From: CADEFQ01 sp035433705
Lineage (GTDB): Bacteria > Pseudomonadota > Gammaproteobacteria > Steroidobacterales > Steroidobacteraceae
Reading direction: 5' to 3'
Assembly: GCA_035433705.1 (NCBI GenBank)
Contig: DAORVK010000002.1
Location: forward strand, 52,353 to 116,352
Length of the DNA stretch: 64,000 nt
This document shows positions 47,295 through 55,164 of the stretch, in pieces. The notes under the pieces are model-generated. The model did no database searches, was not told the origin of the DNA, and worked only from the letters and a program-made list of their open reading frames with translations. How positions within the stretch are numbered: position 1 is the first letter of the stretch; every line of letters begins with the position of its first letter. The position numbers and the translations under genes are program-made.

Positions 47295-49361
47295 ATGTCC
47301 GTCCTCTCTCGCGGCCTGTTCACATTGCTCGCCTGCGGCCCGATCGCCGCGTTCGCGGCGGGCACGACCCCGTACACCGCCGAGGCGATGTGGGGCCTCG
47401 CGCGTCTCGGCAACCCGACCCTGTCGCCTGACGGCGCATTGGCGGTCGTACCTGTCACACGCTACGACCTCGGTACGAACAAGGGCAGCACCGATCTCTG
47501 GACGATTCCGGCCGCGGGCGGCGCGGCGCGCCAGCTGACGAGCGACAAGGCGAACGACACAGCGCCCGCCTTCAGCCCCGACGGCCGGTGGGTCGCCTTT
47601 CTCTCGAAGCGCGGCGACGACGAGCAGAACCAGATTTATGTGATTGCGGTGGACGGCGGCGAGGCGAAGCGCCTCACGAACGTGCCGGTCGGCGCCGGCG
47701 CCTTCAAGTGGTTCCCCGACGGGAAGCACATCGCCTTCGTCGCCGACGTGTGGCCCGATCTTGTCAAATGGGAAGACCAGGGCACGCGCCTGAAGGAGCG
47801 CGCCGAAGCGAAGTCGAGTGCGAAGGTGTGGGAGCGCGCGCCGATCGCCTACTGGGACCACTTTCTCGACGATCGCGAGCCGCATCTCTTCTCGATCCCG
47901 CTCGCAGGCGGCGAGACGACCGCGATCACCCGCGGTTCGGGCTACTGGCTCTCGAAACAGGAATACAGCACCTCCTCCTACGACATCTCGCCCGACGGCA
48001 CCGAGGTTGCATTCGTCGCCGATCGCGACCGCAGCGGCATCGATCCGAATGATGACATCATTGTGATCCCGGCCTGCGGCTGCAAGCCGGCGCGCAACCT
48101 CAACGCGGACAGTATCGCCGACGAGAGCAACCCCGTGTACTCGCCCGACGGCAGGTACCTCGCGTATTCGCAGAAGCGCACGCCGCGCTTCTATGCCGAC
48201 ACGCAGCGACTGATGCTGCTCGATCGTACCGGCGGCACTACCCGTGGTCTCACCGGGCAATGGGACCGCTCCGCCGACGGCCTCGTGTGGGCAAGCGACT
48301 CGAAGTCGATCTACGGCCAGATCGACGACGCCGCGACCTCGCGCATTTATCGCTTTGCACTCACCGGCGGTGCACCACGCGCCGTGACCGGCGCGAGCAG
48401 TTTTTCGGGCCTCGAGGTCGCGGGCAAGGTGGCTATCGCGCTTCGGCAGAGCTTCTCGGAGCCCGCCGCACTCGTGCGGCTCGATCTGGCGAAGGGCGCG
48501 ATCACAAAGTTGTCTGATTTCAATGGCGGCGCGCTCGCAAGCCTCGCGATGGGCAAGGTGGAGAGCGTCACCTACAAGGGCGCGCGGGGCGATCCCATCC
48601 AGATGTGGGTGATCTACCCGCCCGGCTTCGACCCCGCGAAGAAGTACCCGGTGTACATGCTGCTGCACGGCGGCCCGCACAACGGCATTCAGGACGCGCT
48701 CACCTACCGCTGGAATGCGCATGTGTTCGCGAACTGGGGCTATATCGTCACCTGGCACAATTTCCACGGCTCGAGCGGCTTTGGCCAGGCGTTCGCTGAC
48801 TCGATCAACCCCGATCGCATCACGCTGCCTTACGAGGACACGATCAAGGCGGCGGAGTGGCTCGCGGCACAGCCCTACGTCGATGCCGATCACATGGTGG
48901 CGGGAGGCGGCAGCTACGGCGGCTTCCTCGCGACCACCCTGCTCGGCCGACCGCATCCGTTCAAGGCGCTGATCGCGCACGCGGCCGTGTACGACAACTT
49001 CACGCAGATCGGCGCGGACTACGGCGCATCGAAGGATCGCTTCTTCAACTACTGGGAGAAGCCCGAGGAGTTCGCGCGCTACTCGCCGCACACCTCGGCC
49101 GGGAATTTCGTGACGCCCACGCTCGTGATCCACGGCCAGCTCGATCAGCGCGTGCCTGTCAATCACGGCATCGAGCTTTTCAACACGCTGCAGACCCGCG
49201 GCGTGCCCTCGAAGCTCGTGTACTTCCCCGATGAGAACCACTGGGTACTGAAGCCCGCCAATTCGCTCTTCTGGTACCAGACGGTGCGCGACTGGCTCGC
49301 GAAGTACGCGCCGCCCGCCGCGCTTCAGGGCAGGAGCCAGGTGACGCCGAGCAGCCCGTAA
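47295..49361 (+). CDS. Secreted S9 (prolyl oligopeptidase) family peptidase
   Basis: A 688-aa exported serine peptidase. The signal peptide is MSVLSRGLFTLLACGPIAAFA. A WD-like propeller follows (NPTLSPDGALAVVPV, PAFSPDGRWVAFLSK), then a hydrolase domain with nucleophile elbow GGGSYGGFLATT, acid region VIHGQLDQRVPVNHG and catalytic His PDENHWVLKP. It is paralogous to the peptidase at 879-2927. GGGGAG lies upstream of the ATG. The 3' end overlaps the convergent TonB-receptor gene by 37 bp, an unusually long overlap in which both C termini are coded from the same bases. Confidence 0.92.
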   Translation: MSVLSRGLFTLLACGPIAAFAAGTTPYTAEAMWGLARLGNPTLSPDGALAVVPVTRYDLGTNKGSTDLWTIPAAGGAARQLTSDKANDTAPAFSPDGRWVAFLSKRGDDEQNQIYVIAVDGGEAKRLTNVPVGAGAFKWFPDGKHIAFVADVWPDLVKWEDQGTRLKERAEAKSSAKVWERAPIAYWDHFLDDREPHLFSIPLAGGETTAITRGSGYWLSKQEYSTSSYDISPDGTEVAFVADRDRSGIDPNDDIIVIPACGCKPARNLNADSIADESNPVYSPDGRYLAYSQKRTPRFYADTQRLMLLDRTGGTTRGLTGQWDRSADGLVWASDSKSIYGQIDDAATSRIYRFALTGGAPRAVTGASSFSGLEVAGKVAIALRQSFSEPAALVRLDLAKGAITKLSDFNGGALASLAMGKVESVTYKGARGDPIQMWVIYPPGFDPAKKYPVYMLLHGGPHNGIQDALTYRWNAHVFANWGYIVTWHNFHGSSGFGQAFADSINPDRITLPYEDTIKAAEWLAAQPYVDADHMVAGGGSYGGFLATTLLGRPHPFKALIAHAAVYDNFTQIGADYGASKDRFFNYWEKPEEFARYSPHTSAGNFVTPTLVIHGQLDQRVPVNHGIELFNTLQTRGVPSKLVYFPDENHWVLKPANSLFWYQTVRDWLAKYAPPAALQGRSQVTPSSP

Positions 49362-51850
49362 CGCGGCAGCCACGTCGAGCGCTCGCTCGTGAGACTCGCC
49401 GGATCGCCCGGAACGGCGATGCGATACCCGGTGCAGCAGAGGTTCGCGTGGTCGGTCGCATTGCTGAGTTCCGCGTAGACCTGCAGTGCCCCGACCGGTA
49501 GCGCGCGCTGCCAGCTTGCACGTGCATCGAACGAGAAATAGTCCGCCCACGAATCCGCGTTGCGCGGCGCGAGCACGAGCCGCGCGCCGCCGCCCGGCGC
49601 CGCCTCGACGACGAGCGAATTCTGGCGCCAGCCGTTGTGCCAGATCGCGTTGCCCGACAACTGCCAGGACCCGCGCGTCCACGACACTCCTGTCACGGCG
49701 GCGTGCCGCTGGTCCCACGTGCGCAGCGCGCGCGAGTCCGCGAACCGGTCCGTGACTTCGGACCAGCTGTAGCTCAACCACGCCGACCAGGTGCGACGCG
49801 GCTCCCAGCGCATCGAGAGCTCCGCACCATAGGCACGCGACGACAGCGGCGCGACACGCACACGGTCGACTTCGATCTCGGGCAGCAAGGTCACCGGGTC
49901 GAGCAGGTTCTCGTAGCCGGGCTGCACGCTGCCCATGCGCTTGTCGAAGGCCTCGATGCGCAGGGAGACATCGTTCGAGAGATGATGTTCGATCGCGCCG
50001 ACCGTCTGCGTCGCCGTCTGAACGGCGTGAAACTCCCGCTCGCCGTCGGTCGCCTGCAGTTCATCCGGGCGCTGCGGCTGCGAGAGCTGGCCCCAGGAGA
50101 GGCGCAGCGTGGTGTCGGCGCGCGGTGTGTACTCGATGCCGACGCGCGGCGACCCTTGCGAAGCGCGAAAGCGCGGCCGGAAACGCTGCTCATCCCTGCG
50201 GACGCCCAGGTCCACAACGACTTGCGGAGTCATCACAATCAGCGCGGATGCGTACGCGCCCCAGGACTGCCCGCCCGCCTCGAGGACGAGGTCACGGGTG
50301 AGCGTGGCCGGTCGGCCGAGCGCTGCGGCGAGCAGCGGGTCGAAGATCGCTGCGGCACGGTATTCATACGAGGAATCGTGGTCCATCATCTCCGCGCCGA
50401 GCGTGAAGGTGGCACGCCCACGCCTTGCCCCGAATTCGAGCCGCGCGGTCGTCGCATCCATGAAGCGCCGATCCAGAAGCTGGCCCGTGCCGCTACCCGA
50501 CCGCGCGAGCGTCCCGGTGCGCACCGTGTGCCGCTCCGTGCGCGAGAAGACGCCGCGCAGCGCCGCGTCCTCCCCGATGCGCCAGGTTCCGCGCAGCCAC
50601 CCCGTACCGTCGCGGTAGCGTGCGTGCGCCCGTTCGGTGCTGTCCGAGAGGTCCGCAGTCAGTTCGTCATTCAGCAGCAGCCAGCCCGCAGCGAGATCGC
50701 TGCCGTCATCGAAACGCCACGCAAGACGCGAGAGGAAATCGAGAAAGGCAGGCCGGCCCGAGCGCTCTTCGGCGAGCTCCATGATTTCCCCGATCGTGCT
50801 CTTGCGGGCCGCAACGAGCCATTCAAACGGATGCGATTCGAGCCTGCCCTGCGACAGCGCGTGCGCGTAAAGGAGGCTCATGCCGATCTCATGATGATCG
50901 GCGCCGGTCCAGGTGCGCGGCGTGATGTCGAGCACGCCCGAGAGGCGCCCACCGAAGCGCGCGGGATGCACGCCGCTCCAGAAATCGAGCTTGCCGATCG
51001 TCGCGGGATCGAGGATGCCGAGCAGGCCCTGAAAATCCTTGAAGTGAAATGGCTCGAAGAGCGGTACGCCGTCGAAGTACACGCCCAGCTCGTCCGTCCG
51101 GCCGCCGCGCACGTGGGCGCGCGCGGAAAGCCCATTGGTAGCGGTGCCGGGCAGGAAACGCGTCACCCTGAGCGCGTCCTCGTCGAGACCGGGTAGCGCG
51201 GAGAGGTCCTCGCGCGTGAATTCGACGGGTGCGAACCGCGACTGCTGGTCGAAGCGATAACGGCTCGCGAGTACACTCACTTCGGTGAGCGGCTCGCCTG
51301 CGCCTGCGAGCCGCAGCACGCCGCTCCACCGCTCGCCGCGATGCACGCGAATGCCGCGAAAGCGCGCCGCGGCACCCGTCGTATCGCTCCCCTCAGCGTC
51401 GAAAGCGCCCACCGGCAGCGAATCGAAGCGCACCCTGCCCGCCCCATCGGCGATGGCAACGCGACCACCAGGTTGCAGCGTGACGCGCGTGCCCGCGGCC
51501 GGCGAACCGTCGGCGCGCTCGACGACCAGTTCGATCGCGGCGTCACCGTCGATGCTTCGGCGCACGACGACAAAGCTGCCGGGCTGCACTGGTTCGAGCG
51601 CAAGTCCGTGCGGCGCCAGGATCCGGCGCGCGATTTCGACCGGCGGGCCGGGTTGCGGCGCCTCGAGCACCCGCATGTCGGCGGTCACGAGCGCTGTGCT
51701 GTAGACGATGTTGAGACCGGACTTCGCGAGTTGCTCGAGCGCCCGGCCGAGTGGCTCACCGACCTCGGCGGCGTGCGCAAACGCCAGGACCACGAGCAGC
51801 AGGAGACTTCCGACTGTGTCGCGCGCGAGTCGCGGCGCAGGAATTCGCAT
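49325..51850 (-). CDS. TonB-dependent receptor with N-terminal STN signalling domain
   Basis: An 841-aa outer-membrane receptor. The signal peptide is followed by an STN/secretin-type domain (~32-105: EPLGRALEQLAKSGLNIVYS, GLALEPVQPGSFVVV), a carboxypeptidase-regulatory-like segment, plug (RVTRFLPGTATNGLSARAHV, RGGRTDELGVYFDGVPLF, LDPATIGKLDFWSG) and beta barrel with alternating aromatic strands to the end. STN-bearing transducers signal substrate binding to a FecR anti-sigma factor. The adjacent fecR-like and ECF sigma genes make this a cell-surface signalling module. The substrate is unknown, possibly a siderophore or oligopeptide given the convergent peptidase gene. Confidence 0.9.
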   Translation of the reverse strand: MRIPAPRLARDTVGSLLLLVVLAFAHAAEVGEPLGRALEQLAKSGLNIVYSTALVTADMRVLEAPQPGPPVEIARRILAPHGLALEPVQPGSFVVVRRSIDGDAAIELVVERADGSPAAGTRVTLQPGGRVAIADGAGRVRFDSLPVGAFDAEGSDTTGAAARFRGIRVHRGERWSGVLRLAGAGEPLTEVSVLASRYRFDQQSRFAPVEFTREDLSALPGLDEDALRVTRFLPGTATNGLSARAHVRGGRTDELGVYFDGVPLFEPFHFKDFQGLLGILDPATIGKLDFWSGVHPARFGGRLSGVLDITPRTWTGADHHEIGMSLLYAHALSQGRLESHPFEWLVAARKSTIGEIMELAEERSGRPAFLDFLSRLAWRFDDGSDLAAGWLLLNDELTADLSDSTERAHARYRDGTGWLRGTWRIGEDAALRGVFSRTERHTVRTGTLARSGSGTGQLLDRRFMDATTARLEFGARRGRATFTLGAEMMDHDSSYEYRAAAIFDPLLAAALGRPATLTRDLVLEAGGQSWGAYASALIVMTPQVVVDLGVRRDEQRFRPRFRASQGSPRVGIEYTPRADTTLRLSWGQLSQPQRPDELQATDGEREFHAVQTATQTVGAIEHHLSNDVSLRIEAFDKRMGSVQPGYENLLDPVTLLPEIEVDRVRVAPLSSRAYGAELSMRWEPRRTWSAWLSYSWSEVTDRFADSRALRTWDQRHAAVTGVSWTRGSWQLSGNAIWHNGWRQNSLVVEAAPGGGARLVLAPRNADSWADYFSFDARASWQRALPVGALQVYAELSNATDHANLCCTGYRIAVPGDPASLTSERSTWLPRYGLLGVTWLLP

Positions 51851-51862
51851 TGACCAATGTTA

Positions 51863-52840
51863 TCAGTGAGGCGTGGGTCGGATCAGGACCGGGCCTTCCT
51901 TCGGAACAACAGCCTCCAGATCGACTGATGCGGTGACGATCGCGAGCGCCTGCGCCGGCGGTAGCCCGTCGACCGAACCGTGCAGGATCGCCGCTGCCGC
52001 ACGCGCCCGCGTGCTTTCATCGGCATAGGTCACGCGGCGACCGGTCTCGGTCGCATACCAGCGCAGGAAAGCGGCGAGCGGCTTGCCTTCGATCACAATC
52101 GGCGCGGGCAGTTTCCCGACCCACGCCCACGGCGCATCGTCCGCCAGCACGCTGCGCACGACCGAGCCGTCGGCGGCGATATGCAGCACTTCGCCGGCCT
52201 CCGCGCGCTCCGCGCGCGACCCTGCTTCGACCTGCACCGCACCATCGCGCACGGCGACATCGAGCCCGGTGCCCCGCGTGCTGACCACGAAGCGCGTACC
52301 GACGTGACGCACATCACCAGCCGCGGTATGCACGACATAGGAGACGGCCGCGCCCGGCGAGATCGCGACATACACGCGACCGTCCTCGAGCCGCAGGCTG
52401 TCCGCATCCGCGAGGGTGACGCGAGTCCCGGCATCGAGGCGCAGCGTGAGATCCGGTGAGTAGCGCAGCAGCGCCCCGGAATCAGCGGCGGTCACGAGCG
52501 TCGCCCCGCGACGAAGCCGGGTGCCGACAGCAAGCGGGTCGCCCGCGGTGGTCACGCTACCGTACGCGCGGTCGAGGCTCGCGATCTGCGGCGCGAAGGG
52601 CTGCAGCCACAGCGCTCCTGCGAGCGCAATCACCCCCACGGATGCAGCGGCCAGCCACAGCGCGCGCCTCGCGGGGCGCGGGCTTGCGACCTGCGACTGT
52701 GCCTGCCGCCACTCGGCACGCACAGCCTCGAACGCCCGTTCCCGCGCGGCCGGGTCCGGCGACCCGCGCTGCGCCGTGCGCATGAGGCGCACAAGACGCG
52801 CCTCGTCGAGTCCGGTCCACTCGTCCTTCTTGTCAGTCAC
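51863..52840 (-). CDS. FecR-like anti-sigma/transmembrane sensor
   Basis: A 325-aa inner-membrane protein. The cytoplasmic part (about 1-65) is followed by a TM helix (LWLAAASVGVIALAGALWL) and a periplasmic FecR domain (ATLVTAADSGALLRYSPDLT, HTAAGDVRHVGTRFVVST), then a C-terminal STN-interacting region (KPLAAFLRWYATETGRRVTY). It would transmit the receptor signal and control the ECF sigma factor. The GTG start is coupled to the sigma gene by a four-base GTGA overlap. Confidence 0.92.
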   Translation of the reverse strand: MTDKKDEWTGLDEARLVRLMRTAQRGSPDPAARERAFEAVRAEWRQAQSQVASPRPARRALWLAAASVGVIALAGALWLQPFAPQIASLDRAYGSVTTAGDPLAVGTRLRRGATLVTAADSGALLRYSPDLTLRLDAGTRVTLADADSLRLEDGRVYVAISPGAAVSYVVHTAAGDVRHVGTRFVVSTRGTGLDVAVRDGAVQVEAGSRAERAEAGEVLHIAADGSVVRSVLADDAPWAWVGKLPAPIVIEGKPLAAFLRWYATETGRRVTYADESTRARAAAAILHGSVDGLPPAQALAIVTASVDLEAVVPKEGPVLIRPTPH

Positions 52841-53433
52841 GGCAGGAACTCATGCCAGTTGTACCCCTGCGCCTCAAGCGCGGAGCGCAGGGCGAGGCGC
52901 GCGCGCGCCAGCGCCGATTGAGCCGCCTCCAGGGTCGAGCCGAGCTCCTCCGCGATCCGCTGCACGCTCCAGTCCTCGAGGTATTTCCATTCCAGTATGT
53001 CGCCGTAACGCCCCGGCAACCCGTCCAGTATGCGCCGCAGCTCCGCCGCCGCATCACGGCTGTGCGCACGCTCCTCGGGCGCCGGCTCGTCGGCCGCCAC
53101 GGCCTCCGCGCGACGACGGGCCCGCTCGCTCGCGTCGAAACTCTCCTCGCGCTCGCCGCGCCGCCGCTCGGCCCCGCCCAGGTCGGCAAGCTCGTTGCGG
53201 CAGATCTGCGCGAGCCAGGTGAACAGTGCCGCCTCGCCTCGATATTGCGACAGCGCGCGCACCGCACGACATAGCGTTCGCTGGGCCGCCTCCTCCGCAA
53301 GATCGGCACGCCCCGTCGTGCGCGACAGCGCAAAGCGGTAGAGGCGGTCGAAATACTCGTCGAAGAAACTTCGCAACGCATTTTCGTCGCCGGTCAGCAG
53401 GCGCGCCACGAGAGCGCGGTCGTCCTGTCGCAT
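52837..53433 (-). CDS. ECF RNA polymerase sigma factor (FecI-like)
   Basis: A ~198-aa ECF sigma factor. Region 2 has RSFFDEYFDRLYRFALSRTT and RAVRALSQYRGEAALFTWLA; a variable charged linker (RRAEAVAADEPAPEERAH) precedes region 4 (LPGRYGDILEWKYLEDWSVQ, ELGSTLEAAQSALARARLAL). ATG 53431-53433 is preferred over a GTG six bases upstream, but neither has a strong RBS. It should direct RNA polymerase to the receptor operon. The palindrome at 53466-53482 lies about 33 bp upstream. Confidence 0.9.
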   Translation of the reverse strand: MRQDDRALVARLLTGDENALRSFFDEYFDRLYRFALSRTTGRADLAEEAAQRTLCRAVRALSQYRGEAALFTWLAQICRNELADLGGAERRRGEREESFDASERARRRAEAVAADEPAPEERAHSRDAAAELRRILDGLPGRYGDILEWKYLEDWSVQRIAEELGSTLEAAQSALARARLALRSALEAQGYNWHEFLP

Positions 53434-53465
53434 CGGCACGAGGTTAGACAGGCCGGGGGTCGAAG

Positions 53466-53482
53466 ATCAATCGGCGATTGAT
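53466..53482. promoter_or_regulatory. 17-bp palindrome between ECF sigma and Omp85 genes
   Basis: ATCAATCG-G-CGATTGAT: perfect 8-bp arms around one base, in the 79-bp divergent region. It is AT-richer than its surroundings and well placed to be an operator for either or both genes. The cognate regulator is not known. Confidence 0.55.
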
Positions 53483-53512
53483 TTCGCACCCCATACCCGT
53501 CGAACCGGGTGC

Positions 53513-55162
53513 ATGCGCGCCTCCCGCCCCACGCTCCTTCTGCTGCTCCTGCTACCCGGCGTCATCCCTATCGCCCTCGCGGATATCGCCACGGTCACGC
53601 ACGACCCGGCATATGCAGTGCCGACCGATGCCGAACTCGAGCGCACGGGCGCGCGTATCGGCAGGATCACGATCGAGACCGACGACATCTTCGATGAGAG
53701 CGACCCGCGTGAGGATGCCGTCCTCTATCGTGCGGTGAATCGCCTGCACGTCACGACGCGCGAGTCGACCATCCGCGCCCAGCTGCTGTTCGCGAGCGGC
53801 GACCCCTACTCGCGGCGGGTGCTCGATGAATCCGAGCGCGCACTGCGCAGCCAGCGCTATCTGCGCGAGCCGGTGATCCGGCCGGTCGCCTGGCATGACG
53901 GTGTGGTCGACGTGCGCGTGCGCTCCGAGGATGTCTGGACGACCAACCCCGGCCTGTCGCTGTCGCGCACGGGAGGCACCAATTCCCTCGGCCTCGAGCT
54001 CGAGGAGCTGAACCTGTTCGGCCGCGGCAAGCAGCTCACCGCCGGCTACAGCAACGATGTCGACCGTACATCGATCGGCCTCTCGTGGCACGACCCCGCC
54101 ATCTGGGGCTCACGCTGGACGAGCACTGCCTCCTTCACCGACAGCGACGACGGCAGCGGCTGGGCGCTCGGCCTCGAACGCCCTTTCTATGAACTCGATG
54201 CGCGCTGGAGCGCGGGTCTGTCGGCGGAGTCCCTTTCGCAGGTCGAGAATCGCTATGCGCTCGGCACACGCGTGGATTCATGGCGCGCCGACCGGCAGGC
54301 CTTCGACATCCATCGCGGCTGGTCATCGGGGTTGCGCGGCGACTGGACGCGCCGCTGGACCGCAGGGTTTCGCTACGACCGCGCGCGATTCGCCCCTGCG
54401 GACACCGCCCTCGTGGGCCCCCTGCCGGACGATCGCACCCTCGCCTTGCCCTACATGCGCCTCGATCTGCTCCAGGACGACTACGTCACCGCGCACAACC
54501 TCGACCAGATCGGTCGCACGGAGGACCTGCGCTTCGGCACGCAACTCTCGGCCGAGCTCGGCGTCTCGCAGGCCGCGCTTGGTGCGAACCGCAATGCATT
54601 CGTGGCCTCGCTCGGAGCGAGCCGGGGTTACCGGCTGGTGCACGAACAGAGCCTCTTCCTCGCAGGGAGCTGGGGTTCGCGGCTCGAAGGTGGCAGCCTG
54701 CGTGATTCGCTGCTTTCGGTGAGCTCGCGCTACTTCTGGCGGGCGAGCGGGAAAACGGTGCTCTTTGTCGGCTTCGCGGCTGACAAAGGCAGCGCACTCG
54801 ACCTCGACCACGAGCTGATGCTCGGCGGCGATACCGGGCTGCGCGGCTATCCACTGCGTTACCAGACAGGCACGGCGCGCGCGCTGCTGACCGTCGAGGG
54901 TCGCTACTTCACCAACTGGTATCCCCTGCGACTCGCGCGCGTGGGCGCCGCGGTGTTCGCCGACATCGGTCGCACCTGGGGCGCGAGCGCACTTGCCGTG
55001 CCGGAACTCGGCACGTTGCGCGATGTCGGAATAGGACTGCGGTTCGGCAACACGCGCTCGGCACTCGGCAACGTGCTGCACGTCGACCTCGCTTTCCCGC
55101 TCGACGGCGACCCGTCCGTCAAGTCAATGCAGTTCCTTTTGAAGACATACAAGAGTTTCTGA
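53513..55162 (+). CDS. Omp85 (BamA/TamA-like) outer-membrane protein
   Basis: A 549-aa outer-membrane protein: signal peptide MRASRPTLLLLLLLPGVIPI, one or two POTRA-like modules (ITIETDDIFDESDP, ESTIRAQLLFASGDPYSRRV in pieces, SERALRSQRYLREPVIRPVA), then a 16-strand-type barrel. The surface-loop motif GGDTGLRGYP matches the conserved (V/L)RGF/Y motif of Omp85 proteins, and the chain ends in Phe. It is smaller than BamA (about 800 aa), more like TamA- or patatin-associated forms. The next gene starts two bases downstream, so it pairs with the LtaS-like enzyme. Confidence 0.87.
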   Translation: MRASRPTLLLLLLLPGVIPIALADIATVTHDPAYAVPTDAELERTGARIGRITIETDDIFDESDPREDAVLYRAVNRLHVTTRESTIRAQLLFASGDPYSRRVLDESERALRSQRYLREPVIRPVAWHDGVVDVRVRSEDVWTTNPGLSLSRTGGTNSLGLELEELNLFGRGKQLTAGYSNDVDRTSIGLSWHDPAIWGSRWTSTASFTDSDDGSGWALGLERPFYELDARWSAGLSAESLSQVENRYALGTRVDSWRADRQAFDIHRGWSSGLRGDWTRRWTAGFRYDRARFAPADTALVGPLPDDRTLALPYMRLDLLQDDYVTAHNLDQIGRTEDLRFGTQLSAELGVSQAALGANRNAFVASLGASRGYRLVHEQSLFLAGSWGSRLEGGSLRDSLLSVSSRYFWRASGKTVLFVGFAADKGSALDLDHELMLGGDTGLRGYPLRYQTGTARALLTVEGRYFTNWYPLRLARVGAAVFADIGRTWGASALAVPELGTLRDVGIGLRFGNTRSALGNVLHVDLAFPLDGDPSVKSMQFLLKTYKSF

Positions 55163-55164
55163 TC

